Shown here piece after piece: positions 40,191-49,710 of a stretch of 64,000 nucleotides of DNA. Position 1 is the first letter of the stretch. The number at the start of each line of letters is the position of its first letter. Location: contig NC_003030.1 in NCBI RefSeq assembly GCF_000008765.1, positions 1,522,001-1,586,000 on the forward strand, read 5' to 3'. The translations under genes and the position numbers were made by a program. The notes below the pieces were generated by a model. That model saw nothing but the letters and a program-made list of their open reading frames with translations. It had not been told where the DNA came from and ran no database searches. This DNA comes from Clostridium acetobutylicum ATCC 824 (GTDB lineage: Bacteria > Bacillota > Clostridia > Clostridiales > Clostridiaceae).

Positions 40191-40757
40191 ATGTTATATA
40201 TTTTAATTATTTTAGGTGCAGCTCTAATTGTTTTATTGGGAGTTAAACTTATAGTGAGGCGAAAGGATAAAGTAGCGTTAACGGTTTCTGCAGATATTTC
40301 TTATAAAGAAGTTTTTTCAGAAGCAGAGACAAAGGGAACAAGAGTTGTTGATGATTACGGCAGAAGGTATGAAATATTAATAAACATAAAGGTTAAAAAT
40401 AGTGGAGACAATAACTTTGAAATAGTAAGTGCTTTTATGGAAATAGAATTTGAAAATGGTGTTCTTTATGAAATTAGAATTATGCCAGATGATCTTCCTA
40501 AGATGTTAACTGAAGGAGAAATGATTGAAACTAATATACAAAAGGAATGGATTGATTATGAGAATATAAATTCCTTTGGAGTAATGGATTCAAAAGGAAG
40601 ACACTATTATCTTCCTAAGGAAAAATTAGATAAGCTTTGGATTAAGTCCAATGATTTGCCTACTACAAAACTTGAAGGCTATGAAAAGGATAATCCCCTT
40701 AAAGTAATGGAAGCATTTGAGGCAAAAGATAAGAGCACCTTTATTAGAAAAAATTAA
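40191..40757 (+). CDS. Membrane-anchored protein of unknown function
   Basis: A 188-residue protein with one N-terminal transmembrane segment (about residues 2-20, LYILIILGAALIVLLGVKLI) followed by basic RRKDK and then a soluble region of alternating strands. The middle reads like a beta-sandwich domain (VVDDYGRRYEILINIKVKNSG...). I recognise no catalytic motif. The positively charged stretch after the membrane segment suggests the soluble domain is cytoplasmic. It is in a tight cluster between the GNAT and nitroreductase genes. Confidence 0.75.
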   Translation: MLYILIILGAALIVLLGVKLIVRRKDKVALTVSADISYKEVFSEAETKGTRVVDDYGRRYEILINIKVKNSGDNNFEIVSAFMEIEFENGVLYEIRIMPDDLPKMLTEGEMIETNIQKEWIDYENINSFGVMDSKGRHYYLPKEKLDKLWIKSNDLPTTKLEGYEKDNPLKVMEAFEAKDKSTFIRKN

Positions 40758-40776
40758 TTTGTGAGGAGATTTTGTA

Positions 40777-41316
40777 ATGCTTAAAGAGATAGAAGAAAGA
40801 AGAAGTATAAGAAAATACATAGATAAGCCAGTAGAAGAAGAAAAGATAATGGAGATTATTGAAAGTGGAAGATTAGCTCCTTCTGGAAGCAACACTCAAC
40901 CTTGGCATTTTATAATAGTTAGAGAAGAGGAAAACAGAAAAAAAATTATAGAAGCATCACATAAACAAAAGTGGATGCTTACAGCACCAGTTATTATAGT
41001 ATGCGTTTCTGATATTCGCTCAAGACTTGATGAAAATTTAGAGATATCCTTAAATGAAGATAGTCCAGAAATTGAACTAAAGCAAATCATAAGAGATACA
41101 GCAATGGCGACTGAAAATATGGTGCTTCAAGCTAAAAACCTTGGACTTGATACCTGTTATGTTGCTTGGTTTACACAAGAAGAAATAAGGCCTGTACTCA
41201 ATATACCTGAGGATAAATATGTGTTATCCGTATTAACCTTAGGATATTCTGATGAAAAACCTAATATGCGTCCTAGAAAAAGCTTGAAGGATATAATTCA
41301 TATGGAAAAATGGTGA
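40777..41316 (+). CDS. Nitroreductase-family protein
   Basis: A 179-residue FMN-dependent nitroreductase-fold protein. IEERRSIRKYIDKPVEEEKI is the N-terminal FMN phosphate-binding signature, GRLAPSGSNTQPWHFI near residues 30-45 is the second conserved block, and the C-terminal LTLGYSDEKPNMRPRKSL completes the fold. Members reduce nitro compounds, flavins or quinones with NAD(P)H. The natural substrate is not evident. It ends four bases before the next gene. Confidence 0.92.
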   Translation: MLKEIEERRSIRKYIDKPVEEEKIMEIIESGRLAPSGSNTQPWHFIIVREEENRKKIIEASHKQKWMLTAPVIIVCVSDIRSRLDENLEISLNEDSPEIELKQIIRDTAMATENMVLQAKNLGLDTCYVAWFTQEEIRPVLNIPEDKYVLSVLTLGYSDEKPNMRPRKSLKDIIHMEKW

Positions 41317-41320
41317 TAAG

Positions 41321-42187
41321 GTGAGAGAATTTAAGCTGAAAAAAGGAGATAAAGTTGGCATAATAAGCTGTTCTGATGGAATAAAAAAAGAAAATAAAAA
41401 GAGAGTGGAAAGTGTAGTTGATATATTAAAATCAATGGAAATTGAAGCTGAGCTTTCAAAATGCATATTTAGAGAGAAGGCTGAATTTTCAGGAAGCGGT
41501 AGTCAAAGGGCAAAGGAGCTTATGAGACTTTTCCTTGACAAGGATATAAAGGCTATTTTTGATATTTCAGGAGGTAATTCAGCAAATCAAGTATTAAGTG
41601 ATTTAGATTTTAATATCATAAAAAACAATTACAAGCCATATTTCGGAATGAGTGATTTGACAGTTATTTTAAATAGTATATATAAAAAAACAGGACTTAA
41701 AAGCTATCATTATGCTATATACAATTTTGGTAGAGAAAACTCAAGACTCCAAATAGACAGGTTTAAAAAATCTTTCATTCAAGGAAAAGAAGATATCTTT
41801 GATTTTACTTACAAGTGGCTTAGAAAAGATGTAATTGAAGGAGAGGTAGTAGGTGGAAATATAAGGTGCTTTTTAAAGCTCGCAGGAACAGAATATTTTC
41901 CAAACCTTGAGGGTAAAGTTCTTCTTCTTGAAGCCTTAAGCGGAAATGTAAGTAATATATCCTCTTTAGTTGAACAACTTTCTATGCTTAATGATTTTAA
42001 TAAGCTTTCTGGAATAATTTTAGGTACATTTACTCAAATTCAGGAGGAAGGCAATATTAATATCCTAGAAGAAATAATACTCGAAAAAACAAAAGTATTT
42101 AATATTCCAGTAATAAAGACAGAAGAAATAGGTCATGGAAGTGACAGTAAGTGTATTGTTATAGGAGAGAAAATTAAAATTATATAA
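41321..42187 (+). CDS. LD-carboxypeptidase, peptidase S66 family
   Basis: A 288-residue S66 peptidase. LKKGDKVGIISCSDG is the N-terminus, IFDISGGNSANQVL near residue 86 and YFGMSDLTVILNSIY near residue 107 hold the catalytic serine, and VVGGNIRCFLKLAGTEY and the C-terminal EIGHGSDSKC histidine complete the triad region. It resembles LdcA/MccF enzymes that trim muropeptides or detoxify microcin-type compounds. GTG start; it is translationally close to the nitroreductase. Confidence 0.9.
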   Translation: MREFKLKKGDKVGIISCSDGIKKENKKRVESVVDILKSMEIEAELSKCIFREKAEFSGSGSQRAKELMRLFLDKDIKAIFDISGGNSANQVLSDLDFNIIKNNYKPYFGMSDLTVILNSIYKKTGLKSYHYAIYNFGRENSRLQIDRFKKSFIQGKEDIFDFTYKWLRKDVIEGEVVGGNIRCFLKLAGTEYFPNLEGKVLLLEALSGNVSNISSLVEQLSMLNDFNKLSGIILGTFTQIQEEGNINILEEIILEKTKVFNIPVIKTEEIGHGSDSKCIVIGEKIKII

Positions 42188-42195
42188 AATTGTAG

Positions 42196-42243
42196 AGTAC
42201 TATACTAAAATATAAAATTCATTTTAGTATAGTACTTTTTTAT
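42196..42243 (+). terminator. Terminator after the LD-carboxypeptidase gene
   Basis: AGTACTATACTAAAAT (42196-42211) pairs perfectly with ATTTTAGTATAGTACT (42221-42236), followed by a T run. Confidence 0.93.
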
Positions 42244-42296
42244 TTTGGTAAAACTATTACATAATTAAAGTTAAATAATTTTTAGAGGTGATTTTT

Positions 42297-43703
42297 TTGA
42301 GTCTTAATGGATTTTATTTGCTTCCTCACCCTCCAATAGTTGTTCCAGAGGTTGGAAGAGGGGAAGAGAAAAAAATAGAGAATACAACTAAAAGCTTTGA
42401 AGCTATTGCAAAAGATATAGCAGGTAAAGCTCCTAATACTATTATAATAGTTACACCTCACGGTACTATGTTTCAAGACTATATTGCACTAGCCTATGAA
42501 GATGAAATATCGGGAAGCTTTAAGGATTTTCGTGCTCCTAATGTGTCAATGGAGCTTAAAATAAACAAAGAGCTTACAAGCAAAATATATGAACTCGCAT
42601 ACGGAGAAAGAATACCTTCAGTAATGGCTACAAATGATATTTTGAAAAAATACAATACGTCTGTTTTCTTAGATCATGGTTGTATGGTTCCTTTGTACTT
42701 TATAAATAAATATTATAAGGAATATAAAATAGTACATATTACTTATGCAGCTCTAAGTGATATTGAGTTATATAGATTTGGAATGAACGTTACAAAAGCA
42801 GTAGAAGAATTAAATGAAAATGCTGTTTTTATAGCAAGTGGTGATTTATCTCACAGATTAAGAGAGGATGGTCCCTATGGGTATAATCCAGCTGGAGAAA
42901 AATTTGATAAGGAGCTTTTAAATAATCTGAAGGATGGAAATGTAGAGGGAGTTTTTAGTATAGATAAGGATACAGTTTATAATGCAGGAGAGTGTGGAAG
43001 ACGTTCTGTAGCGGTTCTTCTTGGAACACTTGAGGGAAAGAAGTTTAAAGGAGAAATTTTAAGTTATGAGGGTACCTTTGGAGTTGGATACGGAGTTATG
43101 AAGCTTGAAGCTTTTTCTAATGATACTTCAAAATTAAAGGAATTAGAGAGAATAAGAAAAGATGAATATGAAAGTAAAAAACAAGAAAAAGATCCATACG
43201 TAAAACTTGCAAGAGAAAGTCTTACTCAATACTTAACTACTGGGGAGGCCATTGAAGAAATTCCAGACTATGTAACGGAAGAAATGCGAGATCTAAAAAG
43301 AGGGGTATTTGTGTCCTTAAAAAAATTTGGAGACTTAAGGGGATGTATTGGAACTATATTCCCAGTGACTGATAATATTGCAGAGGAAATTATAAGAAAT
43401 GCTATTGAGGCGGGGTTAAATGATCCTAGATTTTATGAGGTAGGAAAAGATGAGCTTGTGGACATAGACTTTTCAGTGGATGTTTTAGATGAGCCAGAGA
43501 GTGCGACAAGAGAAGAGCTTGATCCTAAAAAATATGGAGTAATTGTAACACATGGACGAAAAAAAGGACTTTTACTTCCTAACCTAGAGGGAGTTAATAC
43601 AGTTGAGGAGCAGCTTGAAATTGCACTTGAAAAAGCGGATATAGATTCTCATGAGGACTATACAATAGAAAAATTCATGGTAACAAGGCATAAGGAAAGT
43701 TAA
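42297..43703 (+). CDS. AmmeMemoRadiSam protein: LigB-like and AMMECR1 domain fusion
   Basis: A 468-residue two-domain protein. The N-terminal part (about 1-270) is a class III extradiol-dioxygenase (LigB)/Memo-like domain: GFYLLPHPPIVVPEVG, VTPHGTMF, LDHGCMVPLYF and ASGDLSHR carry the metal/active-site histidines. The C-terminal part (about 285-468) is an AMMECR1 domain with RGVFVSLKKFGDLRGCIG near residue 335. TTG at 42297 after AGAGGTGATT is preferred; GTG at 42288 overlaps that site. Together with the radical SAM gene two bases on, it forms the AmmeMemoRadiSam pair, a widely conserved system with unsettled biochemistry. Confidence 0.88.
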   Translation: MSLNGFYLLPHPPIVVPEVGRGEEKKIENTTKSFEAIAKDIAGKAPNTIIIVTPHGTMFQDYIALAYEDEISGSFKDFRAPNVSMELKINKELTSKIYELAYGERIPSVMATNDILKKYNTSVFLDHGCMVPLYFINKYYKEYKIVHITYAALSDIELYRFGMNVTKAVEELNENAVFIASGDLSHRLREDGPYGYNPAGEKFDKELLNNLKDGNVEGVFSIDKDTVYNAGECGRRSVAVLLGTLEGKKFKGEILSYEGTFGVGYGVMKLEAFSNDTSKLKELERIRKDEYESKKQEKDPYVKLARESLTQYLTTGEAIEEIPDYVTEEMRDLKRGVFVSLKKFGDLRGCIGTIFPVTDNIAEEIIRNAIEAGLNDPRFYEVGKDELVDIDFSVDVLDEPESATREELDPKKYGVIVTHGRKKGLLLPNLEGVNTVEEQLEIALEKADIDSHEDYTIEKFMVTRHKES

Positions 43704-43705
43704 AG

Positions 43706-44560
43706 ATGAAAGTGGAAGCCATGTTTTATGAAAAAATTAAAGATAAAGTTCACTGCTTTTTATGTCCTCATAATTGTGTTATAGAAAATGGTCATTTTGG
43801 AAAATGCAATGTAAGAACTCACGAAGATGGAAAGCTTTTTACAATAAACTATGGAGAAATAACCTCAATATCACTGGATCCAATAGAAAAAAAACCTCTT
43901 TATTATTTTAAACCTGGTAGTAAGATTCTTTCGGTAGGAAGTTTTGGGTGCAATTTTGTTTGCGATTTTTGTCAAAATTATGATATATCTCAAAGGAAGG
44001 CCAGAAGCACATTTGCTCCAAAGGAAGAACTTATTAGAATAGCAATGACTACAGAAGATAACATAGGTCTTGCATTTACCTATAATGAGCCTAGCATATG
44101 GTATGAATATATGTATGATTGCGCAAAGCTCTTAAAGGAAACAGACGAAAAAAGATCCGTTGTATTTGTAACTAATGGTTTTTTAAGCGAAGAACCTTTG
44201 AAAAAACTTCTTCCATATGTAGATGCTATGAATATAGATTTGAAGAGCTTTAAGGAGTCTTACTATAAGAGTCTTTGTGGAGGAAGGTTAAATCCTGTGT
44301 TAGAAACCATAAAAATGGCTGCAAAGGTTTGTCATGTAGAGGTTACAACACTATTAGTGAGTGGGGAAAACGATAATTTAGATGAAATAGAGGAAATAGC
44401 TAAGTTTTTAGCTTCTGTAAACAGTGAAATACCTCTGCATCTTTCTAGATATTTCCCAAGGTATAAGCTTGAAAATCCACCAACAGATGTAGAGTTTATG
44501 CAGGAGGCTAAGAAAACAGCTGAAAAGTATCTTAAAAGGGTAATGCTTGGGAATGTATAG
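43706..44560 (+). CDS. amrS: AmmeMemoRadiSam-type radical SAM enzyme
   Basis: A 284-residue radical SAM protein. CFLCPHNCVIENGHFGKCNVR at the N-terminus has extra conserved cysteines, and GCNFVCDFCQN supplies the CxxxCxxC cluster (Cys82, Cys86, Cys89). LAFTYNEPSIWYEY near residue 118 and MNIDLKSF near residue 173 are typical of the AmrS/PflA-like group. It is two bases downstream of the LigB-AMMECR1 fusion, so they probably act on one substrate, possibly a protein. The natural reaction is unknown to me. Confidence 0.92.
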   Translation: MKVEAMFYEKIKDKVHCFLCPHNCVIENGHFGKCNVRTHEDGKLFTINYGEITSISLDPIEKKPLYYFKPGSKILSVGSFGCNFVCDFCQNYDISQRKARSTFAPKEELIRIAMTTEDNIGLAFTYNEPSIWYEYMYDCAKLLKETDEKRSVVFVTNGFLSEEPLKKLLPYVDAMNIDLKSFKESYYKSLCGGRLNPVLETIKMAAKVCHVEVTTLLVSGENDNLDEIEEIAKFLASVNSEIPLHLSRYFPRYKLENPPTDVEFMQEAKKTAEKYLKRVMLGNV

Positions 44561-44593
44561 ATGGTAAGAGAGTAACTTTAGGAGGGGTTATGC

Positions 44594-45880
44594 ATGGACA
44601 ATTTGTTAAACATCGTTATTATACTCTTACTTGTATTTATGAATGCATTTTTTGTTGCAGCAGAATTTTCAATGGTTAAGATAAGAAAATCTAGAATAGA
44701 AACGCTGGTACTTGACGGAGATAAAAATGCTAAATACGCCCTAGGAGTAATTAATAATCTAAATTCTTATTTGTCTGCATGTCAATTAGGAATAACTTTG
44801 GCATCTTTAGGCTTAGGTTGGGTTGGAGAGCCAGCAGTGTCAAAGATGTTATCCCCATTATTCAATCTCCTTAAAATACCTAAACAAATTATTGGTTCTA
44901 TTTCGGTTGTGGTGGGTTTTATAATAATAACTGGATTTCATATTGTCCTTGGAGAGTTAGCCCCTAAATCTGTAGCTATTTTAAATACAGAAAGTATAGC
45001 AAAAGCTACAGCTATTCCATTAACACTATTTTATAAATTTACTTATCCAATAATAGTAGCCTTTAATAAAAGTACGGATCTTGTTTTAAAGCTATTTGGC
45101 ATAAAGCAGGTAGATGAGCATGAAGAGGCTCATACGGATGAAGAGATAAGAATGCTGGTTGAGGAGAGCTATAAGCATGGTTTAATTGATAAAACAGAGT
45201 TAACCTTTGTGGATAATGTATTTGACTTTTCTGAAAAAACTGTAAAGGAAATTATGGTTCCAAGAACAGATATGAAATGCATTTTTGTAGAGGATTCCTT
45301 TGATGATATAGTAGGAGTAACTATAGATGAACATTTCACAAGGTATCCTGTATGTGAAGAAAGCAAGGATAATATCATTGGACTCATACATATAAAGGAT
45401 TTATATAAGCTAAAAATTAATAAAGAAGATGAAAAGATAGAAAGTATTATAAGGGAAATCAAATTTGTTCCGGAATCAATGTCCATTAGTGAACTATTTA
45501 GAATGTTTCAAAAAGAAAGAATGCAGATGGCAATAGTTATTGATGAATATGGTGGAACCTTTGGGCTTGTTACAATTGAGGATATTTTAGAAGAAATAGT
45601 TGGAGAAATCCAAGATGAATTTGATGAGGAAATGGAAGAAATTATAAAAACAGAAAATGGAAGCTATGTAGTAGATGGCAAGGTTTTAATAGAAGATATC
45701 AACGAGCTTTTAGATATAGAGATATATGAGGAAAATATTGATACTATAGGAGGATGGATTTATTCTAAGTTGAAGAAGTATCCTAAAACCAATGAAAAAA
45801 TAAATTATGGGAATTATCAATTTATAATATTAAAATGTGATAGAAGAAGAATAGAAAAAATTCTTATTAAAAATTTATGA
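44594..45880 (+). CDS. CNNM/CBS-domain membrane protein (hemolysin C / CorC type)
   Basis: A 428-residue protein with an N-terminal CNNM (DUF21) domain of about four membrane segments (residues 1-185, VFMNAFFVAAEFSMVKIRKSR), a tandem CBS pair (about 205-335; VKEIMVPRTDMKCIFVED and YGGTFGLVTIEDILEEIVGEI) and a C-terminal CorC_HlyC domain (about 350-428). Such proteins transport or sense magnesium or cobalt. AGGAGGGG lies 10 bases before the ATG. Neighbouring genes do not add functional information. Confidence 0.92.
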   Translation: MDNLLNIVIILLLVFMNAFFVAAEFSMVKIRKSRIETLVLDGDKNAKYALGVINNLNSYLSACQLGITLASLGLGWVGEPAVSKMLSPLFNLLKIPKQIIGSISVVVGFIIITGFHIVLGELAPKSVAILNTESIAKATAIPLTLFYKFTYPIIVAFNKSTDLVLKLFGIKQVDEHEEAHTDEEIRMLVEESYKHGLIDKTELTFVDNVFDFSEKTVKEIMVPRTDMKCIFVEDSFDDIVGVTIDEHFTRYPVCEESKDNIIGLIHIKDLYKLKINKEDEKIESIIREIKFVPESMSISELFRMFQKERMQMAIVIDEYGGTFGLVTIEDILEEIVGEIQDEFDEEMEEIIKTENGSYVVDGKVLIEDINELLDIEIYEENIDTIGGWIYSKLKKYPKTNEKINYGNYQFIILKCDRRRIEKILIKNL

Positions 45881-45957
45881 AATAGACTTGTTTGTTTAAC
45901 ATTCTTAAGAGTACAAGAATATAATGTAATTGAATTATTTTAAGGAGAACATATATT

Positions 45958-46857
45958 ATGTATTCAGAATGTCCATATTTTAGAGAAACAAACAACTGTC
46001 CTGTGCCACCTACAAATTTTCCGCCTCAGCATCAAAATCGTCAGCCGGGAATAGAGAGCGTAATGCGTCCTAGACCTATATATAATAATCCATGCTATTA
46101 TGCCTCAGGAAAACTGAGAAACAAGGTTGCATTAATCACTGGAGGAGATAGTGGTATAGGAAGAGCAGCAGCGGTTGCCTTTGCTAAAGAAAAAGCAGAT
46201 GTAGCTATAGTATATTTGTATGAGCGTAATGATGCCATGGAAACAAAAAGGGTTATAGAATCCTTAGGGCAGAGATGTCTTACCATTGAAGGAGATGTGA
46301 GAAGAGATGGATTTTGCAGGGAAGCTGTTGAGAGGACTATAAGAACCTTTGGAAATCTTAATATTTTAGTTAACAATGCAGCAGTTCAGTTTCCTCAAGA
46401 TAGTATATTAAATATAACAAATGAACAGCTAGAGAACACTTTTAGAACTAATATATTTTCTATGTTTTATATAACTAAGGCAGCTCTTCCTTATCTTAAA
46501 TATGGCAGCTCAATTATTAATACTGCATCAATTACAGCATATGAAGGTGAAAAAACATTAATAGACTATTCATCTACAAAAGGTGCAATAGTATCCTTTA
46601 CTAGGTCGCTTTCAAAATCTTTAGTAGATAAGGGAATTAGAGTAAATGCCGTAGCACCAGGACCTATCTGGACACCACTTATACCAGCTAGTTTTTCAGC
46701 TGCAAGAGTTGCAACCTTTGGAAAAGATACTCCTATGAAGAGAGCTGGTCAACCGTATGAACTTGCTCCTGCATATGTGTATTTGGCATCTGATGATTCC
46801 AGCTATGTTACTGGTGAGGTAATTCACATAAATGGTGGAAGAATGGTAACCACTTAA
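45958..46857 (+). CDS. Short-chain dehydrogenase/reductase, general-stress type
   Basis: A 299-residue SDR. A proline-rich N-terminal extension of about 45 residues precedes the Rossmann motif ITGGDSGIGRAAA, NNAAVQFP near residue 140, the catalytic serine in NTASITAYEG, and YSSTKGA with the Tyr/Lys pair near residue 207. The combination of extension and TGGDSGIG resembles the Bacillus general stress proteins of the YdaD/GspB-39 type and YhdF. The substrate is unknown. RBS AAGGAGAAC. Confidence 0.92.
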   Translation: MYSECPYFRETNNCPVPPTNFPPQHQNRQPGIESVMRPRPIYNNPCYYASGKLRNKVALITGGDSGIGRAAAVAFAKEKADVAIVYLYERNDAMETKRVIESLGQRCLTIEGDVRRDGFCREAVERTIRTFGNLNILVNNAAVQFPQDSILNITNEQLENTFRTNIFSMFYITKAALPYLKYGSSIINTASITAYEGEKTLIDYSSTKGAIVSFTRSLSKSLVDKGIRVNAVAPGPIWTPLIPASFSAARVATFGKDTPMKRAGQPYELAPAYVYLASDDSSYVTGEVIHINGGRMVTT

Positions 46858-46862
46858 TGCTT

Positions 46863-46892
46863 GGGTGCTGTATTAAGCAGCATCCTTTTTAA
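46863..46892 (+). terminator. Terminator after the SDR gene
   Basis: GGGTGCTG (46863-46870) pairs with CAGCATCC (46878-46885; one G-U) around a 7-base loop, followed by T5. Confidence 0.85.
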
Positions 46893-46947
46893 ATTTTATT
46901 AGTGATATAATTAAAGTAGGTTAAAGAAAAGAAGTGGAGTGTTAAGT

Positions 46948-47697
46948 ATGAAGCTAAAAAAACTAAATAAAAGTACATATATTTTTACTTATGATAATAT
47001 TAAAGAATACTCTACAAATGTATTTTTGATTAAGAAGAAAAATAGAGTATATGTTATAGATACCTTTTGTGGAACTAAAAGCATGGAGCCTATTACGAAT
47101 GAAATTGGAGACAAGGAGATCTGTGTTATAAATACACATTTTCATTGGGATCATATTTTTGGAAACTCTGCTTTCAAGGATGCCATAATAATCAGTCATA
47201 AGAAATGCAGAAAAATACTAGAAGAGTCTTGGGACAGTCAGCTAAAGGAGAACGAAAGATATGTTCTAGGAAGCGCAGAAAAATGCATTCCCAATTTGAC
47301 ATTTAAAAGTGAGATTATGTTTGAGGAGGATGGAATTGAAATATTCTATAGCCCAGGGCACACCGAGGACAGTATTTCTATCTTTGATCATGAAAGCAGA
47401 ATATTATATGTTGGTGACAACCTTGAAAAGCCTATAGTATATGTTGAAAATAGTGATATTGATGCGTATATGAGTACACTTAAAAAATATATCGAATATG
47501 ATGCTGATAAAATTTTTGCTGGACACACTTTAAATTTGACTACAGAGGATATTTTGGATACAATTAATTATCTAGAAGCCTTAAAAAGAGGAGATAAATT
47601 AGAGTTTGATACTGAGCATGAAAGAAAAGTACACAGTGATAATGTAAATATGGTGTTTACGAAAGGAGAAATTACTAATGGTAAACTTAAAGATTAA
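46948..47697 (+). CDS. Metallo-beta-lactamase-fold hydrolase
   Basis: A 249-residue MBL protein with the full metal motif [12 protein letters not shown] near residue 61, [10 protein letters not shown] near residue 136, and VGDNLEK near residue 155. A third histidine lies in FAGHTLN near residue 193. An upstream in-frame GTG exists at 46939, but ATG 46948 has GTGGAG suitably placed. It overlaps dut by 20 bases, so translation is probably coupled. The substrate is unknown. Confidence 0.85.
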   Translation: MKLKKLNKSTYIFTYDNIKEYSTNVFLIKKKNRVYVIDTFCGTKSMEPITNEIGDKEICVINTHFHWDHIFGNSAFKDAIIISHKKCRKILEESWDSQLKENERYVLGSAEKCIPNLTFKSEIMFEEDGIEIFYSPGHTEDSISIFDHESRILYVGDNLEKPIVYVENSDIDAYMSTLKKYIEYDADKIFAGHTLNLTTEDILDTINYLEALKRGDKLEFDTEHERKVHSDNVNMVFTKGEITNGKLKD

Positions 47698-48115
47698 AAA
47701 GATAGATGATGCAGCAATATTACCAGAATGCGCACACGAAGGTGATGCAGGATTGGATTTATTCTCAGTTGAGGAAAAAGTGATTAAGGCAGGAGAAAGT
47801 GCTTTAATAGGTACAGGTATTCAAATGGAACTTCCACCTGAAACTGAAGCGCAAGTAAGGCCTAGAAGTGGACTAGCATTGAAACACTCAATAACAGTTT
47901 TAAATTCCCCAGGTACTATTGATGAGGGGTATAGGGGAGAAGTAAAGATAATACTTATAAATCATGGAAAAGAAGACTTTAAGGTTGAAAAATCTATGAA
48001 AATAGCACAGATGGTTATTAAACCTGTTTTAAAAGTTAAGGTTGAAGAGGTAAAAGAACTGTCATCAAGTGATAGAGGCACTGGAGGTTTTGGTTCCACT
48101 GGACTAAAAAAATAG
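47678..48115 (+). CDS. dut: dUTP pyrophosphatase
   Basis: A 145-residue dUTPase with all five motifs: GDAGLDLF (1), [13 protein letters not shown] (2), [22 protein letters not shown] (3), KIAQMVI (4) and the flexible C-terminal [10 protein letters not shown] (5). It hydrolyses dUTP to dUMP to keep uracil out of DNA and to feed dTMP synthesis. Start ATG follows AAGGAGAAATTACTA inside the preceding MBL gene. Confidence 0.97.
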   Translation: MVNLKIKKIDDAAILPECAHEGDAGLDLFSVEEKVIKAGESALIGTGIQMELPPETEAQVRPRSGLALKHSITVLNSPGTIDEGYRGEVKIILINHGKEDFKVEKSMKIAQMVIKPVLKVKVEEVKELSSSDRGTGGFGSTGLKK

Positions 48116-48128
48116 TAGGTATTATATA

Positions 48129-48168
48129 AATCTAACATAAGTATTTAAACTTATGTTAGATTTTTTTA
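48129..48168 (+). terminator. Terminator after dut
   Basis: AATCTAACATAAG (48129-48141) pairs perfectly with CTTATGTTAGATT (48150-48162), followed by a T run. Confidence 0.93.
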
Positions 48169-48323
48169 TTTCACAATTTAATTATAAATATAAATATTGC
48201 ATAAAAATCGTTAATAAAAACATCTATTTGATAATAAAATATTAAAAAAATATTATTTTTTTATGATAAAATAATATCAAGTAAAACCTACATAATATAT
48301 AACATGTTAAAGGGGGTAAAGAT

Positions 48324-49517
48324 ATGCTTACTACTTGCAAAAGTGTTTTAAAATTGCCTTACCTTGAGAAAATAAAAGTTGTTGCAGGAGAAAAAGGCTT
48401 AAATAGAATTATAACTTGGGTTCAAGTTGTTGAATATCCCGAATATTCAAAGTGGCTTAAGGGTGGGGAGCTTATACTTATAAGTGGCATTGCTATAAAA
48501 AATAATATAAATTCTCTTGTGAATTTTATTAGAGATATAAATTCTAGAAGTCTTTCAGGAATTGTTATTAGTATAGGACCATATATAAAAGAAATTCCAA
48601 AGGAAGTAATAGAAATTGGGAATCAGCTTGATTTTCCTATATTTGAAATTCCTTTTGAGGTGAAGTTCATTGATGTAAGCCAAAGCATATGTAAGGCTAT
48701 TTTTGCAAACAAGGTTAACCAAGAATCTATGGAAAATTTTATGAAGGATATAATTTTTAGAGATTTTACATTTTCAGAGGACATACTTAGTAGAGCTGTG
48801 GCCTATGGATATAATCCTAAAACAAAATATATTTCTTTTGTAGTGGAGCTTCATAATGAAAAAGATATGCTGGAGTGTGATTTGAAGACCAAGCAATATA
48901 TAGAACAAATTGTTATAGAGGTTCTGGGAGAGTGGAACAAGAGAAGCATACACATAATGCAATATAATTCAATTATTCTTATGCTGCCTAAAAATGAAAA
49001 GAGGACTATAAAAAATATAGCTATGAACATTATCGAGGAAATCATTTCAAAAGCTAAAAATACAAGTGTAAATATTGGAGTAGGGGGAGAGTTTAGCGAG
49101 CTTAGGGATTTTAAAATAAGTGTTAGTGAGGCACATAGATGTCTTAAGGTTCTAAAGCTTAATAATGACAATAATACTGTTATAAGTTATGATGAGCTCG
49201 GTATTTATAAATTATTTTTTCAGATGGATAATTTAGAGGAAATGAAAAAATTTTATTTGGATGTGCTAAAAAAATTGATTGATTATGATTCTAAAAACAC
49301 CACTGAGCTTATGAATACTCTTGAGATGTATATAAAAGAAAGTACTAATATAAATAGAACAGCAGAAAAACTGTTTATTCATAGAAATACCTTAAAGTAT
49401 AGAATAAGAAGGATAGAGGAGATTACGAAATGCAGTCTTAAGGATGTAAATGTACTATTCAATTTTGACACTGCGCTTAAGATAAAGAAGTTTCTTACAA
49501 TGGAAAATGCAGTATAG
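48324..49517 (+). CDS. PucR-family transcriptional regulator
   Basis: A 397-residue regulator. The N-terminal purine-catabolism (PucR) domain covers about residues 8-125 (VQVVEYPEYSKWLKGGELILIS), a GGDEF-like CdaR middle region about 150-300, and the C-terminal PucR HTH about 335-395 with STNINRTAEKLFIHRNTLKYRIRRIEE. Such activators usually control the adjacent catabolic gene; here the next gene is a class III aminotransferase in the same direction, as for GABA-responsive PucR/GabR-like regulators. GGGGG ribosome binding site. Confidence 0.92.
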   Translation: MLTTCKSVLKLPYLEKIKVVAGEKGLNRIITWVQVVEYPEYSKWLKGGELILISGIAIKNNINSLVNFIRDINSRSLSGIVISIGPYIKEIPKEVIEIGNQLDFPIFEIPFEVKFIDVSQSICKAIFANKVNQESMENFMKDIIFRDFTFSEDILSRAVAYGYNPKTKYISFVVELHNEKDMLECDLKTKQYIEQIVIEVLGEWNKRSIHIMQYNSIILMLPKNEKRTIKNIAMNIIEEIISKAKNTSVNIGVGGEFSELRDFKISVSEAHRCLKVLKLNNDNNTVISYDELGIYKLFFQMDNLEEMKKFYLDVLKKLIDYDSKNTTELMNTLEMYIKESTNINRTAEKLFIHRNTLKYRIRRIEEITKCSLKDVNVLFNFDTALKIKKFLTMENAV

Positions 49518-49710
49518 CCGTATATGATAAATGTAAACAAAAAAAATCCTCCGAATTTGTCTATTTTGGATATATGAAAGTTATTTGAAATATGATAAAT
49601 TATATACAGTGAAATTGATAAATTAATAATTATATAACTAAAAAATAATAAAGTATTAATAAAGACTGAATATATCTATTAATTTAATATGCGATTTGGA
49701 GGAGTTAAAT

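Noticed and set aside
42288-42296. GTG start for the LigB-AMMECR1 fusion
   Set aside because: It lies inside the AGAGGTGA ribosome binding site; TTG at 42297 is better spaced, though not proven.
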